This document shows, one piece after another, positions 12,331 to 25,500 of a DNA stretch of 64,000 nt; within the stretch, counting starts at the first letter, position 1; every line of letters begins with the position of its first letter. Source of the DNA: Trichoplax sp. H2 (lineage: Eukaryota; Placozoa; Uniplacotomia; Trichoplacea); the NCBI GenBank assembly GCA_003344405.1, contig NOWV01000049.1, positions 310,001 through 374,000 on the forward strand. Direction: 5' to 3'. The translations under genes were made by a program, and so were the position numbers. A model generated the notes under the pieces. It searched no databases and was not told the origin of the DNA. It saw only the letters and a list, made by a program, of their open reading frames with translations.

Positions 12331-14034
12331 CAGAATTCCCAATAGGATTTCATATTCTATTAATTATTAGAGCAAATCTGTGAAATACACACTAAACTTG
12401 GGAACATCAACGATGTTTAAAGTACCTCATAAATAAAGTAGCATATTCACAGTTAGTAACCTAATTATTATTAGACATACGACGTAAGAGAATTTTCATA
12501 TTTGTTTTATTTTTCTAGAGAAATAACCATTCACAAGGTCCCATTTAGTTATATATAGATATTATTATTAAGAAAAGTAATAATCTAGTAATAATTAGTC
12601 TTTAGCTTTTCATATTACCATATTCACATTACCATCAAAACTTTCATAATAGCAATAATTGATGACGTTATATTTCCGATAAAAATTTTTGGTATTCGAT
12701 TCAACTCTGATCTAGCCGATTAATTAGGTAATTGTATTAGATATGAAATTATGAAATGATTGAAAGTAATCTAACACCATCTCAGCAACGAATGCCTGAC
12801 AAAATCAAAGTTGCCATTTTATTACTAATCTCGCAATATGAACAGATAAATATCACAGATCGACCAGCAGATTTTGGAATGACAATTCCTCTAGAATATA
12901 AAAGGATTGAATCACTTGCTCATGAAGATATATTATATCCTGCAGATATTTCTCTCTAAAAATTCTTAACTTTTATAAGCCTTTATATATTTTTTATTCA
13001 TAATTTTGATGGCAAACAGTAGCCTATCTAAGATATTAGTCAATTGCCTATTTTAGGTTGTATTCAGTTATAAATTTTAAAACTAACTGTAACTGATTCA
13101 GTGCAAAAGAATGCTGTTGAGTGATGATAGAAATCTTCTTTAATTAACGTAAGCCTTATGAATATTAACGGTACTTCGATTCAGTATATTGAAATTAACG
13201 AAACTGGATATTCAAAATGACTTATGAAAGCTAGTTTTAAAATTGAAATATGCCTATGGTTTGAATAGATGAACATCTTCGTTGACGTCAAATTTAGCGC
13301 ATTAAAAGGATGAGCATACAAGCTTTTCCCTAACAATGGCTGGATAGAATTTTATAATCTACAATAAATTCATGACGCCAAGTTCAATTTATTCTGACTC
13401 TTGAATAACTTTAGTTTTGTGCATTCTTAGCGTCAATAGATTAGGAATGTGGTCACCAGTGAACCATCTAAGGTTATTATGTTATCTTACTAATTCACTC
13501 TTTTAACCTATACTTTTAAGGATGTATCTCCTTAGAATATTAAAATTTCTTGTAATTGAATCATTTATTCGTTACATGGTGGTTAAAGTGATAACGGAGA
13601 ACATTAAATGATGCATTTGGAAAGATTCTGCACGATGTGAAACAATTTAACATTTCTATTGTCATTACCTAAAAAGTAAAAGTACAAATGCTGATTTTAA
13701 AGCTTTAATTAAAAGGTAAGTATTGATCAAGGTCATTTACTATACTATTGATTAAGGGTAGTATGTTTTATGGAGATATTATCGCAATGTATAAAGTTGT
13801 TGGAGCCATTTTTGGAGGTAGATGTAATTACTACAATTCCCAAATATTTTTAGAAAGTACCGCAATTATAATATTCCACATTGTTATAAAAAGATTCAGG
13901 AAATTTATTTGTTAAGAATAATGATAATTTAACAATTACCTTGGTTATGTTTGCCACAAAAGCAAATAATGCAATAATATGCTATATTGATTTAATTAAT
14001 ATGAATGAAAAATTCTAGAATAAATAATAGTCTT
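12331..14034. other. Intergenic, mostly featureless
   Basis: AT-rich sequence between the tandem duplication and a local repeat. The only item of note is the 67-codon frame at 12,756-12,959. Confidence 0.5.
12756..12959 (+). CDS. Small ORF, phage connector-like, uncertain
   Basis: A 67-codon frame from ATG to TAA; an in-frame TGA lies 12 bp before the ATG. The segment around residues 14-45 (IKVAILLLISQYE followed by TIPLEYKRI) resembles the C-terminal part of gp6-like phage head-tail connector proteins, where an AILLL-xxx-YE helix is followed by an IPLG-like turn. That is recalled similarity, not a search result. Placozoans carry Rickettsiales symbionts, so a transferred fragment is conceivable. 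No neighbouring bacterial gene is seen and base composition does not stand out, so a chance ORF is at least as likely. Confidence 0.2.
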   Translation: MIESNLTPSQQRMPDKIKVAILLLISQYEQINITDRPADFGMTIPLEYKRIESLAHEDILYPADISL

Positions 14035-14705
14035 ATTTCGATGGATATTTTGATTAATGCTTCATAAAAATAATGATTCTCTTCAACAAATACAGTTTCT
14101 AAATGAATTCTATAGTGCAAAGAATTTCCCTGTCTTCATCAATTTAGCCGTATATTTCAATTTTGGAAGTAAATTCTGACTATTCGGAAAATAAATTTTA
14201 TATTAAAATTAGTGTATCTGGACTTGTCTAGATCACTCTCCGTTCAATTCAGTTTTCTACTGCTCTGCAGTCCAAATAAGCTCGTGCTGTGCTAAAATTA
14301 ATTTATTTGATCGTAATGATCTAGTACGGTGAAAAATTCTGGATAAACAATGTTTCATTGCATTCGACTTTACGTAGCTACTACAAGTGAGCTAGTACTA
14401 TTTCATAATAATACAATATACAACTAATTAGGAGTGAAAATACGACTTATAAGATGCAATCCGATTTTATTTATTGCTTTACACAGCAATGTATTGATCG
14501 TCTCTACAATCGAAGCATCTGTTCTGGCATTTGGAATCACTTTGATTAATGCTAAATAAAAATAACCATTCTCTCCGACAAATGTAGTTTATAAATGAAA
14601 TCTTTACTGCATAGAAATAGCCCGACTTTTATTATCAATCTAGCAGCATATTTTAGTTTTGGGATGTAAATTCTGAACGATTGCATAAGAAAGTTTTATG
14701 TAATA
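14035..14705. repeat. Local direct duplication, period about 490 bp
   Basis: The segment 14,035-14,215 is repeated at 14,525-14,705 in the same orientation. Shared blocks are TTTGATTAATGCT-ATAAAAATAA, ATTCTC, AAATG-AGTTT-TAAATGAA and TTTTGG-A-GTAAATTCTGA. No coding potential is seen. The spacer 14,216-14,524 holds nothing recognisable. Confidence 0.6.
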
Positions 14706-14837
14706 TTTAATATTTTACTAACTTTAGTAACACTGCAGTTGACTGCTTCAGTAACTTTGCCATTAAGTTGATTAATAAAGTGAGATTACATGTAAAATAC
14801 TGTCATATCTGTAATAAAAATATCTCACAATAGCGGT

Positions 14838-15290
14838 CTGTCACAAACCAGCTTTGTGATAAAGATAACGTAAAACAAATCTCTAAATTAATATAGTCTC
14901 CAGGATTCAGTATCCCTTAATTGTTTCACAAGAATTTAGATGGCTTTGTTTCTACGTTAAAAAAGTATAGAACTCCTCTTTCATTCAAGTATCTGCCGAG
15001 CTTAAATACCCTTCGGCAGCAGCTATCATATATGAGTCATAACAGTTCATGTAATTTAATTCATATAGGATAGCTAAACTAATACAAAAATTATTTATAA
15101 TCTTAGACATGTACGGAACGATTCTAGATAATTAGCTTATAGTATGTCCATACACAGAATTATTCATAGTATCATCCGCAGGATATTCACCACAAGCGTT
15201 GCACGATGTAACACTATAATCAATTAACATTAGTTACCGTATAAGAACTCGTATTACAGTACAGCATAATTTACTGCAACGAAATGATAA
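14838..15290. repeat. Dispersed repeat, copy 2
   Basis: Partner of 3,445-3,800. The best conserved part is 14,838-15,040, from GTCACAAACCAGCTT to the GCAGCAGCTA/GAGTCAT block; the TATGTCCA-TACACAGAAT and ACAGTACAGCAT blocks follow after about 100 bp of unshared sequence. It lies outside the 4.2-kb tandem duplication, so it moved or was copied independently. Confidence 0.6.
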
Positions 15291-15421
15291 CTACCGTAAT
15301 TCTTAGTGAAAGTCACTATTAGTTATCTCCCTATGTAAATATTAACCACCAAAATAGAGCATCATTATCTTCTACAATCTAAATCATTCTACTTAAAATA
15401 TTACTAATCTTCTATTAACGT

Positions 15422-15441
15422 CCAGCTCCTTTCGGAGTTGG
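15422..15441. other. Stable short hairpin with TTTC loop
   Basis: CCAGCTCC and GGAGTTGG form an eight-pair stem, one pair being G-U, around a four-base loop. The neighbouring bases on each side can extend the pairing. It stands out as GC-rich in AT-rich DNA. No transcript context is visible. Confidence 0.4.
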
Positions 15442-18358
15442 GCATCTTCACAATTACAGTGTTTCTAGTCACATAAATCTTGTACCATAATTAGTCAACA
15501 ATCTAATATTGGTCATCAACAATTTCTAATATCGTAGTGGTTAATCAACTTATATTAGCTTCACCATGATATCTATTCTTAGTAACCAAACTATATCAAA
15601 TATAGCTATTCTTACAATCAAATACGAGGTGCATCTCTATAATATCTTTAAGCTATTCTTTAGCCATGTAAAACTTTGATTGTTTAATTATGCAGTTTTT
15701 GTCATAAGATCCGGGGCCGTCTATGATAATGCGTAATTATAATAGAAATATTCTCAGGGCCTGTTCGAGGTAGAATATTTCTTGCCACAAAAATTCACAC
15801 GCAGACTTTGACATTTTTGTAAAATTATACGCCATAATGTGCATTTCTTTCTATTTCAAATAAAAATGTTGTGCAGTGAGAATCATATTTTTCAAATATT
15901 TCTATCACATAAAAGAGATTTCATCATAATATACAGTAGGCATGACTCTATCTTTATTCACTGTTAATAAATAGCTCAAATATAAATATCAAAATATTGT
16001 ATGGCAATAAGGCATATTATTGTTGTAAATCAGTTTTGTAACAAGGGCCGCGCGAACAAATCTCAGAGTTTTTTCAGTTCTTGGACACTACTATCTCGCA
16101 ACTCTTCAAAAGAACTAGTTGTTTTCTACATTATGGAACTAAAGAAGTAATTTTATTGAACAATCTGCTGTGCTTATAATCCGTTACGAAGACGTCATAA
16201 GTGATAACATGAATGCTTCATCTGAACTTTCTAACGAAATAAATTTTATTCGCAGACCAAAGTAAAATAATAATATTGATAGACATTTATTGATTAATTC
16301 TACTGTAGATAGCCAGACTGTAGAACGTTCATTCACAGTTTATTCATAAAATTGCTTTTATTTATACTTTACCAAATTACAAGCACAGTGATTCCTACTA
16401 CGAATATTTTAATTTTAATCATCATGTAAGAATGTTCAATTCACTAAATTTTACTAATAATTCTTTACAATGATTCGCATTATCACAATTATTTTAATTT
16501 GTGGAAGCAATTTCTCTGTCAGTTCGTAGTAGTTATATTATTTATAACATTTAATGGAAAGCAGGGTCCTAAATATGGTTGTTATCTGTACGACGAATAT
16601 AATTTCGAAACCAAATGAATTTACCAGCAATTTTCTGCTATCCTTATATTTATTGCTTAATATACAAAATTAAGGGTTATTAGCCTAGAATGTTAAGATT
16701 TTTAATTCATGGTCATAATTATTTGATTTTTATGTAGACTTTAAATGTTTTAGTAAGATTTTTTAAGTAATCAGAACAGTGGCGAAGATTTTGTTTAACC
16801 TTTCATAGTCTTTTATAGCCGTTAGTACTTTCAAAGTTACGATGATTCCTAAAATAGTTACAATTGATCAAATATCGATATTCCTAAAACAGTGATTAAC
16901 TATGTGAGAAATTTCATGTTGGCTTTCCACACCTATTACCGCTTCGTCCTCATTATACTTGAGAATCTATGAATAATAAAATTCTGAACATTTGTTTATC
17001 CGTGTATATTTATATGCAATTCACAATCTGTGCTATACCAGAACAATTTACTAGGTACATTCAATTGTTATCACATAAATTATTTCCTTGATATACCTTG
17101 ACTATGCCGAAACTATCCATTACCGAATAAAAAATAGATATCACTATGATGGCATAAGTGGTAAAGAAAATAGATAGAGAATTACCTATTTCACAGACAT
17201 ATAGAAATACCTCAATTTTCTTTACGCCCGCCAATCTTGATTTGTATGAGACGATGCGTACAAGTATCATCATACGAAAATCTTCTACAGGAAATATGGT
17301 AGTATAGAATTAAAATTACAAAAGTAAATTGTTTGTATGATTTGACTTCGATATATAAATAAATTAAGCTAGAAATAGCAATATCTTCTTCATTCTCGGA
17401 AACTTTAATTTAAATTATCAGTTCAATGCTTAACTTCAACGCTATTCTTGTGAGAAATCATGGATATGTGACATAAGCCATTGAAATTGCGTGCAAACTA
17501 TCTGAGTAGGTGATTTTAAATTTTATTCCTTGTGATGATGATAAATAAAATGCTTTAAAATGCGCGCTTTAGATACGCTCGTTACTTTGAAATATCAATT
17601 TTGAACAGATTTATTAGACTACTCTCACAAATAATTACTTTGGAAATTCAATTCAAAGTTTCAATTAAGCAATAAATTATTTTATCAATCACATCTACGA
17701 TTGCTGTCTTTAAATTTGCTACCAATTTGTGAGCATTATCTAATTAATTCAGTTTTGACTCATTTATAACGAATACCATATTTAAAATTAAAAACTCCAA
17801 TGTTGCTAAAATCAGAAAGAATTGCATCTGGACTGTATCGTGAGAAGAACTTTCAGGATTAATTATTTTTCTATGAGTTATTAATATTGGCTACTATTCC
17901 AATGTAATACAATAGTTATGATAATTTTGTAATTTGCTTAGTTTAACTACCTAAAATTGCATTAATAAGTCTCTACTACAGTTTACATAGCAGAAACAGT
18001 AATATCGTAGTATAAAAGTTCAAGCTACAAAAACATATAACTTACATGAGTTAAGGGAAGTGACGCGATACTTTAATAGAATAGATTTTTTTATATCTTT
18101 AAAGAATGTATCAAAATTAATATTGTTCAGTGTTGAACTTCTAATATAGCTCTAGAATGTAGTTAGCAATTCCGTATTATTTTTTACCGTTAGTTGCATG
18201 CAAAGTCGGTGATTACACAGTACATAATAACCAAAACAGCCAGCACCATACAAAAATGAAGCACGTTACTTCAAGACAACATACAATATGCAAAACATCT
18301 TCAGTATGGACACTCAAATAAATAATGAGCATGTGATAAAATAAAATTATGCGCTAAT

Positions 18359-18408
18359 ATTGATCGCTTAAACACTTCTGTGTTTATTGTGTTCTATCAG
18401 CGATCAAT
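18359..18408. repeat. Nested inverted repeat (hairpin)
   Basis: Outer arms ATTGATCGCT (18,359-18,368) and AGCGATCAAT (18,399-18,408) are perfect complements. Inside them, TAAACAC and GTGTTTA form a second stem around a short loop. The whole could fold into a branched hairpin in DNA or RNA. No gene is adjacent. Confidence 0.5.
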
Positions 18409-19302
18409 CCATGATTACTTACTTAGTTTTATGATGGTAAAATCATAAAAATGACTAAGGCAAAAGCATTCGAAAATTACCAAAACAATTTATTTTTTAT
18501 GTCAATATTTTTGTTAAGAACCTTGTTAACTGTTGTTGTATTCGTCACTCACATACAATTAAAGATTATTAACAAATGCAATGATAAGAGTTCTATATAA
18601 TCTGCAGATATCATCTAATACTGAACCTGTAATAACTGCGATAGTAGAATTAGGAATGAAAGAGGCAACTACGTGATTTTTTATAATTTAGAAAATATTC
18701 TACGTGTTTAATTCAATATCTTATTATCAATGTAATGTTAGACCCTTATCAATATCCTGTAGTACTATGATTAGTTTATATCTACGCTTACTGTATGTTT
18801 TGATGCTATTGTTGATAGCTGCTATGGCTGCTAGGCGTCTACGGAGGATATAAATCTGAGGTAATTTGGCACTTCAGTAAAAATGAATGTTTACTATATT
18901 TCTATTCAATGAATTTAAAAATTGTGACCGAAAAAATATTACGGGAGATAACATATATTTCTTATTTTTATTGAGTAGTACAATATTAACATTACTAAGT
19001 TTAGGTACATATCAGTGCTGACAGAAATGTAATCGATAAGTTAGTTTGTCCATTATATCAGTATACGGTTTTTATATTGGATTGATTAGAGAAGTACACA
19101 TTTAATGGAAAATAGTATAAATCTAACGTTCAGTGCTTTCTATTCATTAAATTGTGTAACTTAGTACACAACAGCCCACAAGCAAAATGGTGACTAGTTT
19201 ATCTTTAATTATATATACGATCATACATATCTATTTATAATTCACTAAAAACATTATCTTTAAATTTAAAATCGAAAGGTATTCGTTGGTGATTTGTATC
19301 AT

Positions 19303-19337
19303 GACACTCTAGGCCTTCGGCGCGGATATGGAGTGTC
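19303..19337. other. GC-rich stem-loop
   Basis: Arms GACACTC (19,303-19,309) and GAGTGTC (19,331-19,337) flank a loop of 21 bases that is unusually GC-rich for this window (GGCCTTCGGCGCGG). It might be part of a small structured RNA or a transposon relic; it matches no RNA family I know. Confidence 0.3.
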
Positions 19338-21550
19338 CTTAGAACTGTTGAATTGCTCTAGCATAAAGTTTTTATCTACCAGATCTTGTTATGCTTCTTG
19401 TATCTCAGATCGATTCTAAATCTAGCATCAAACTGGTTCCCAAATCGATTTTGATTTTAAATGTTGTGCAGTTTGAAGGTAGTTATTATAGCTTTCTTTA
19501 TTATTTATATTGTTTGTATAAGCATTTGGAGAAAATAATATTCAAAATTAGCGAAATTTTCTTAATATTATCAGTTATAGCATTCATGTATGGGGAATCA
19601 AGTTAGGCATACGCGTATATTCTATACTATAATGCAATATTTGCAGCAGGTGGAGATTTAATCCAACCGAGGTTATTGCTTGCAATGAAATTAAACTTCT
19701 AAAATTTTAGCTTATAAAATACTCGCAATTACTAATAGATATAATATGGAGACAGTTTCTCCAAGGAATACATGAGAAGAAAGATACAATAAATTATCTA
19801 CGAGATAAATATCAAATAATATAATATCAAAAACTACTAACTGCTTGTCAGTAGGAAGTTTAGCTATGGCTGAGAATTTTGTTCACGTACTAAAATTTCA
19901 CTGCCCATTTTAAAAGGACCATCTTCCATGAAATGTATTGGAGATATTGCATGAGCAAGGAATCATGTTGGTACTTGGTGCGCAAAATAAGATTTTTACT
20001 CATGAATCTGCTACAAATTACGAACTCTTGAATTCTACTATTAAGTAACATCAAAGTCATCATTCTTTACAGCAAATGGTTGACATCATTTAATGGAATT
20101 AATCTTCCCTAAGCAATGTAAATTATTTCATATTGCTGTTTCATTTCCTTGCCTAATTAGCTGTAGTCTGTGCAATTCATTCAATGGCTAAGGTTGTAAC
20201 TTAAATTATTTACTCTTCAAGAAGCAGTTATTTAATGCTCAGGACTCTGGCTTTCATTATTTGTAGCCGATAAAAATCGAATTAATCAAAATTGTTAACA
20301 AGCAAAATAGCGCGGGCTAATTGCTTTAGATCGGTGCTTGCGGATACGATCGGTGTCTTCATAACAATACTGACATTAGGTCCTTATTTCTATAGTATGT
20401 CTAGATAATTAAAAGGATAAAAAATTTGCTACATTATGTGTGTGTTTGATATCATCTTTATAGGATAGCATGTGTATTAACCATAATACCGTACTTTGAA
20501 TCCTCTTATGTCTAGTAAGTATAAAGGAAATTAGAGCAATGGATCTATTAGTAAGTTATTACCGTTTATGGGTACCGAAATCGAAAAAATATGTTTCTGA
20601 ACATAGTAAATATCTGCTGCAAGGAATAGTCCTGACTCTATAAATTTCCAATTATACCTAAGGTGCTAATAGCACAGCGAACTGCTTATTAAAAATTATT
20701 AAGTGTTATCGTAAATGGTTACAAATAATGAACTTAATTTCATAAAAGAACCTTTACTTTACTGCCTTATCTTTAATTTACTCTCACACCGATAAGGCAT
20801 GTATCAGAGAAATTATAGATTTCTTTCTCTAAATAAAAGAAAGTCGGAGAAATTGGTAAATTACTGGAAATTAAGTTTCTTTTTTATTGCAGTCATTATT
20901 GCGAATGGAATTTACTCGTATTTATCATAATTATAACCGTATTTTTATTCTAATAAATACAATTGAACCTTCAGGAACATTAATTAAATTTTAAGAGCTT
21001 CTGAAGGAATATTATTTGCTTTAAAATCCTAGAATACTCAAAAACTTTTATGATGTACCGTGCTAATATCAAACAATAACAGTGTTAAGGATATTTTCCA
21101 GAAGCAATTACATCATAAAACCCTGTGTATAGCGTAGCAGTTTATCAGTTATTCTTGAAATTATCGATATTTTGTTCCTCTTTAAAGTAAAGTTTTTCAA
21201 ATCTATATTTACCCATAGAATAGTGAAAATAACTATCCTGCAAACAGAATTTGATTTCTTGGTTTAAAAATTCGAATAATTTTCAAAACTCTATTCTGAT
21301 ACACAATATGCCAAAATTAAATTAGATTTAACATTAAATTCTAATTGCTAAAATCGACTATCAATGTCTTACTTTTGGTTGGCAATCAAAATAATGAGTT
21401 AAACAATAAATGTTAGCAACAACAATGTTAAGAACTTTTTATAATCATCGCGTAAAAATTCCATTAGCTATTAAGAGATATTGCAAATCTAAAAAGGCAT
21501 GTAATGAAAACGCAACTATTTGAATTATCTGTAGCAACTGCACTAGTACT

Positions 21551-22510
21551 TTAATAACAATTTGATGTTGGCGATGTTTGAGATCGATGGCAGCATAAGA
21601 CTTCACAATAAGCTTCTTTACAGCGTCGATAAATGAAGGGATATAGCATAGGATTAATTGAACTGTTTAAATCAATCATAAATGTCCCAACGAAGAATAA
21701 TTCCGCTGGCGGTTTTATTCCACTCGGTATCAGTATTGCTGTTATTATAGAAAATGGCAGATAGCATATCAAGAAATTTATGTACACAGCAAACATAATT
21801 TTCGTTACTTTCTTCTCTCTTGCAATTCGATTGTATTGGGCGGATGACAAACTACCCGACATTCGTAGAATATCTTGTATTCTCCTAGAATGTCGATGCA
21901 CTACAATGTAAATAAATGTATAGCAAATTATGGTGATGATCGTGGGTAAAAAGACGTCGACAATAATAATATACCTAATATAAGAAGGTTGATAGCTCCA
22001 ATCTATTGAGCATACATATTGATTTTGATGATAAATATATCGATTCCAACCAAATATCGGACATAAACATACTAAAATGGTATAAAACCAGACGAAAGCA
22101 ATAATACATAAAACTGCACGTCGAGTCATTCTTCTCCCTTTATGCTGGCAAATCACTAAATATCGGCAAACACTAATAGCCAAAAGTGTAAAAATAGTAA
22201 CAGCACAACATATATTTCTCATAAAACCGAATAAGTTACAAGTGTGGTAATTGTATAACCACTGACAGTTGAAATAACCAATAATTAATGCAAGTTCACG
22301 AAAGATGGTAGCGGTAATATCAACGATGGCCAGATTAACTAAAAAATAATTAATCGGTATGCGCATATACGGACACTTTGCAAAGATTACTAAAAAGATA
22401 AGGTTACCGAAAAAGCCAGTAATGAATAAAAGGCAGTATACACTTGATCTGATAATAGCATTTCCTAGAGGTAAGTTAGAATTATTGACTATAGCATGAT
22501 CATCAGCCAT
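21551..22510 (-). CDS. Opsin-like class A GPCR
   Basis: Complete single-exon receptor of 319 residues. The start ATG sits in a strong eukaryotic context (ACCATGG). It has two possible N-terminal glycosylation asparagines (N9, N10), seven hydrophobic segments, N1.50 (N36), D2.50 (D64), disulfide cysteines C91 and C167, P5.50 (P189) and NPMLY from N286. As in the other receptors here, D/ERY is CRY (115-117), TM6 has CYLP (249-252), and the second extracellular loop is opsin-like: GWNRYIY...VCSIDW (154-171). Position 7.43 is Asp (D280) rather than lysine. The short third cytosolic loop ends in REKKVTKIMF, a typical class A G-protein-facing sequence. Tail cysteines C306-C307 may be palmitoylated. 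It is well diverged from the 8,966 receptor, so not part of the recent duplication. The ligand is unknown. Confidence 0.93.
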   Translation of the reverse strand: MADDHAIVNNSNLPLGNAIIRSSVYCLLFITGFFGNLIFLVIFAKCPYMRIPINYFLVNLAIVDITATIFRELALIIGYFNCQWLYNYHTCNLFGFMRNICCAVTIFTLLAISVCRYLVICQHKGRRMTRRAVLCIIAFVWFYTILVCLCPIFGWNRYIYHQNQYVCSIDWSYQPSYIRYIIIVDVFLPTIITIICYTFIYIVVHRHSRRIQDILRMSGSLSSAQYNRIAREKKVTKIMFAVYINFLICYLPFSIITAILIPSGIKPPAELFFVGTFMIDLNSSINPMLYPFIYRRCKEAYCEVLCCHRSQTSPTSNCY

Positions 22511-25500
22511 GGTTATTGATCAATTTGACTGGAGAATTTAGAAATTGGCTATTAGATAATCTGGTTTGTATCGGTTGATTATACTAACACATATGATGGT
22601 GATAAAACGTTTAAATTATTAGTGTAGGTCTTTCACCGCAACCATTAATTAAAGAAAAAATATCTAAAACTGTAATTGTCACGAAGAATTCTTCAATGCT
22701 AGCAATCCTAGTTCAAGCTACTGATGAAATGGTCATAGTATTTTGCTGAGCGAATGCATGTAGTCAATATAATTATTTAACGATGACAATAGTCCTGACT
22801 CTTACGGGAAGCTTCTTTGGCGGTTATTATTTTAAACTAGTAATTATAGCTGGCTTTTTTCGATAAGCCACTAGGTTAGATTTCCATTTACTTTAAACTA
22901 TACGATCTATCATATTTAGGCTAAATAAAGCATTTTACATTTAAATTCGATAATCTTGCACGTAAGTTCGATGCGATGATCGATATGACCGCTGCACGAG
23001 ATCAGTTCAGATATTTAAGAACCTGAATAAATCATTTGAATTTATATACTAAGCTACCTACGCACTTAACAAATAAAAATTTATCCATATTTTGCATAGA
23101 TACCTTAATTCTTGACTATAAGATGAGTAAGCAAACAGGATGTTGCAGGATTTCGAGGAAAACAATGACCGTATGCGCAATTAAATACTATCTAGTGCAA
23201 TCTCAAGCTAACGAATTTACTCTATTTAATAATAAACAAAATCAAATATCGACTGTTCTGGCATAGAATTATTATGGTTAAATGCCACTACCTTGCAAAG
23301 TGCAATATACAATGAGTTCAATCAGGGCGAATTTTCCTATTAAAACAAAGATCAATATCATTTCTACTCTTAATATTTATTTGATAAATTAATTATTATA
23401 TTGCAATTGTAGGTTATAAAATAAGAAAATAGTTTATCATTAGTGAGCTTGCAAACAAAGCTGTAACGATTTAAACTATGGCATTTATAGTTTACAGAAA
23501 ATTCAATAAACACATTTACTCACTAAAATATTTTAAATGTTTAAATATTAGTTTGGCTTCAATCTTTGCCATCCAATTATATATTTTAGCGAAACTCGTT
23601 TGAGCAAAGATAAAAATGTTGACATGTTTATATTTATGATAAACTATTCTATTTTTACGATACTATGATGGCAAAAAATAAAAGTATTTGCTCACACAGA
23701 GCATGAGCACAGCAACATTAATTACTAGACTAAATCCTCCACTAAAAAATATGTTTGCTTTTGCTTTTTTTCTATTGCATGCTGTAAATTTGGCGAACTT
23801 TCACATGTTGGATGACTTCAGCATGTAAGGTGCCATGGAGGAACGTAACTTAAACGGTACTAATTTCTCTAAAATAGTATTATATCCAAGGTAGCATCAA
23901 TCGAAATACCATAGCCGTAGACACCTGAAATATTGCAGACTATCAAAATAATCGCTTTACTAATCTTTAATTCGCAAACTCAGATGTTAGCATTAACGTA
24001 GCATTTAGCAAATCATCTAGCATTAGTAGAAGCAAATAGCCATTTTTCCTTCGCCAATTTGTAGTGTTACCATGCGGCATCAATTTTTAACTTCAGAAGT
24101 TACACTATTAGTAACCGCTATCTGACAATAATTAATTGTCGAAGTCGAGCTGAAACTATTATTTTCAATATCGTTACATATGCTTTAGGTTCATCAATTT
24201 AAAAAGATTTGCTTAAATATACCGTACACGGCCGGCCTTTTACCGGTAGCTATAAAATGATATCAGAAATGGCGCTCTGCAGTTTAGACTTTATACATCA
24301 TTTAGAAGCTTTCAAGTTGCACTTCAATTTAGAAACACTGAAAAGATACTCATATAGTATAATTATTGAGATCTACGTATCGAAAAACTTAAGTCCTCGA
24401 GATAGATACGATTAAATGCTTTTCTACTTGAATCTATAAGTGACATTTCTTGTTAGAAAGGATACTCTTGGAATTGGCGTATAACATATTAAAGCGGAAT
24501 ACATAATATGGCTATAATGCTGTCTAAAATTAAATAATGTCTACTTCAAATCTTGTACTTCGCAATACAATTTTTCTTAGTTGTAGGATCATAGTCATTT
24601 CCGTTGATTCTATTGCTATCTCAGCTAGTTATTTAGAAAAAGTATGCCAATCAACTTAACTTTGTCGACAGCCAACGTTTTCAAATGCTAAATAATAGAA
24701 TCTCATAATATTGCTACTTTACCTATAAAATAAGTGAAAATGATTATTGTATCATTCTATGCAAAGACAAATTAAAAGCTAACGTCAATCAATATCTACG
24801 AAGCGACTGATTAAGTACTCACCCTAATGTAGGCAGAATTTTTCATCTTTATGTATCATTTAATTACCATTTATGCACCATGCAGCTGCATATTGACTCA
24901 AAATCAATCAAAATTTCTATTATCATTAGCGATAAAATTAATTCTTTCGAAAATATTGAAGTTTCAGCAACACTATGGGAACCATAATGATTATTCAGTA
25001 AATAATATTTATTTATGCAATTTATTATAAAATCGTACACATGGGCATAAATATTTCGTTGCTATTAGCAGATGCATTCAATAGGAATAAATGTCAAAAT
25101 ATATATTTCGTCTCAAAGAACATGCTTACTGCAGTTAAACATCTTGTACTGATTATAATTAAAGTCCCTTAGATATGCTCTACAAAATTATTATTGATTC
25201 TACTATAGTTCGAAAACAAAATTTGCTTTATCTTAATATTTATTTTTAAGAAATCTTGATTTAGTATGAATTAGATGTAAGAAGATGGAATGGCTAACGA
25301 TATCTAAGGACAGCAACCTTAGTGCAATGCACCAATAGTTAAAAGATATTATGGAGAGAAGTAGAAGCCGTATAACTATTTGTGATTACAGAAATATAAT
25401 TACATTCTTAATGGGATTACATTTAGTTCTTGAACTCCCATATAATATGTATACTATACTTGATTACAATGAGACGAAACATTTATTTATAAACTCGAAT

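Larger units (their letters stand above)
15442..21550. other. Intergenic stretch without recognised gene
   Basis: About 6 kb of AT-rich sequence. Frames at 17,061-17,273 (minus) and 19,391-19,606 (plus) are short, low in complexity and resemble no family I know. Two hairpin-forming segments (18,359-18,408 and 19,303-19,337) are the only structured items noticed. Confidence 0.5.

Noticed and set aside
16020-16085. Possible third copy of the dispersed repeat (CAGTTTTGTAACAAGG...ACAAATCTCAGAG)
   Set aside because: The match is short and no flanking blocks of the repeat follow.
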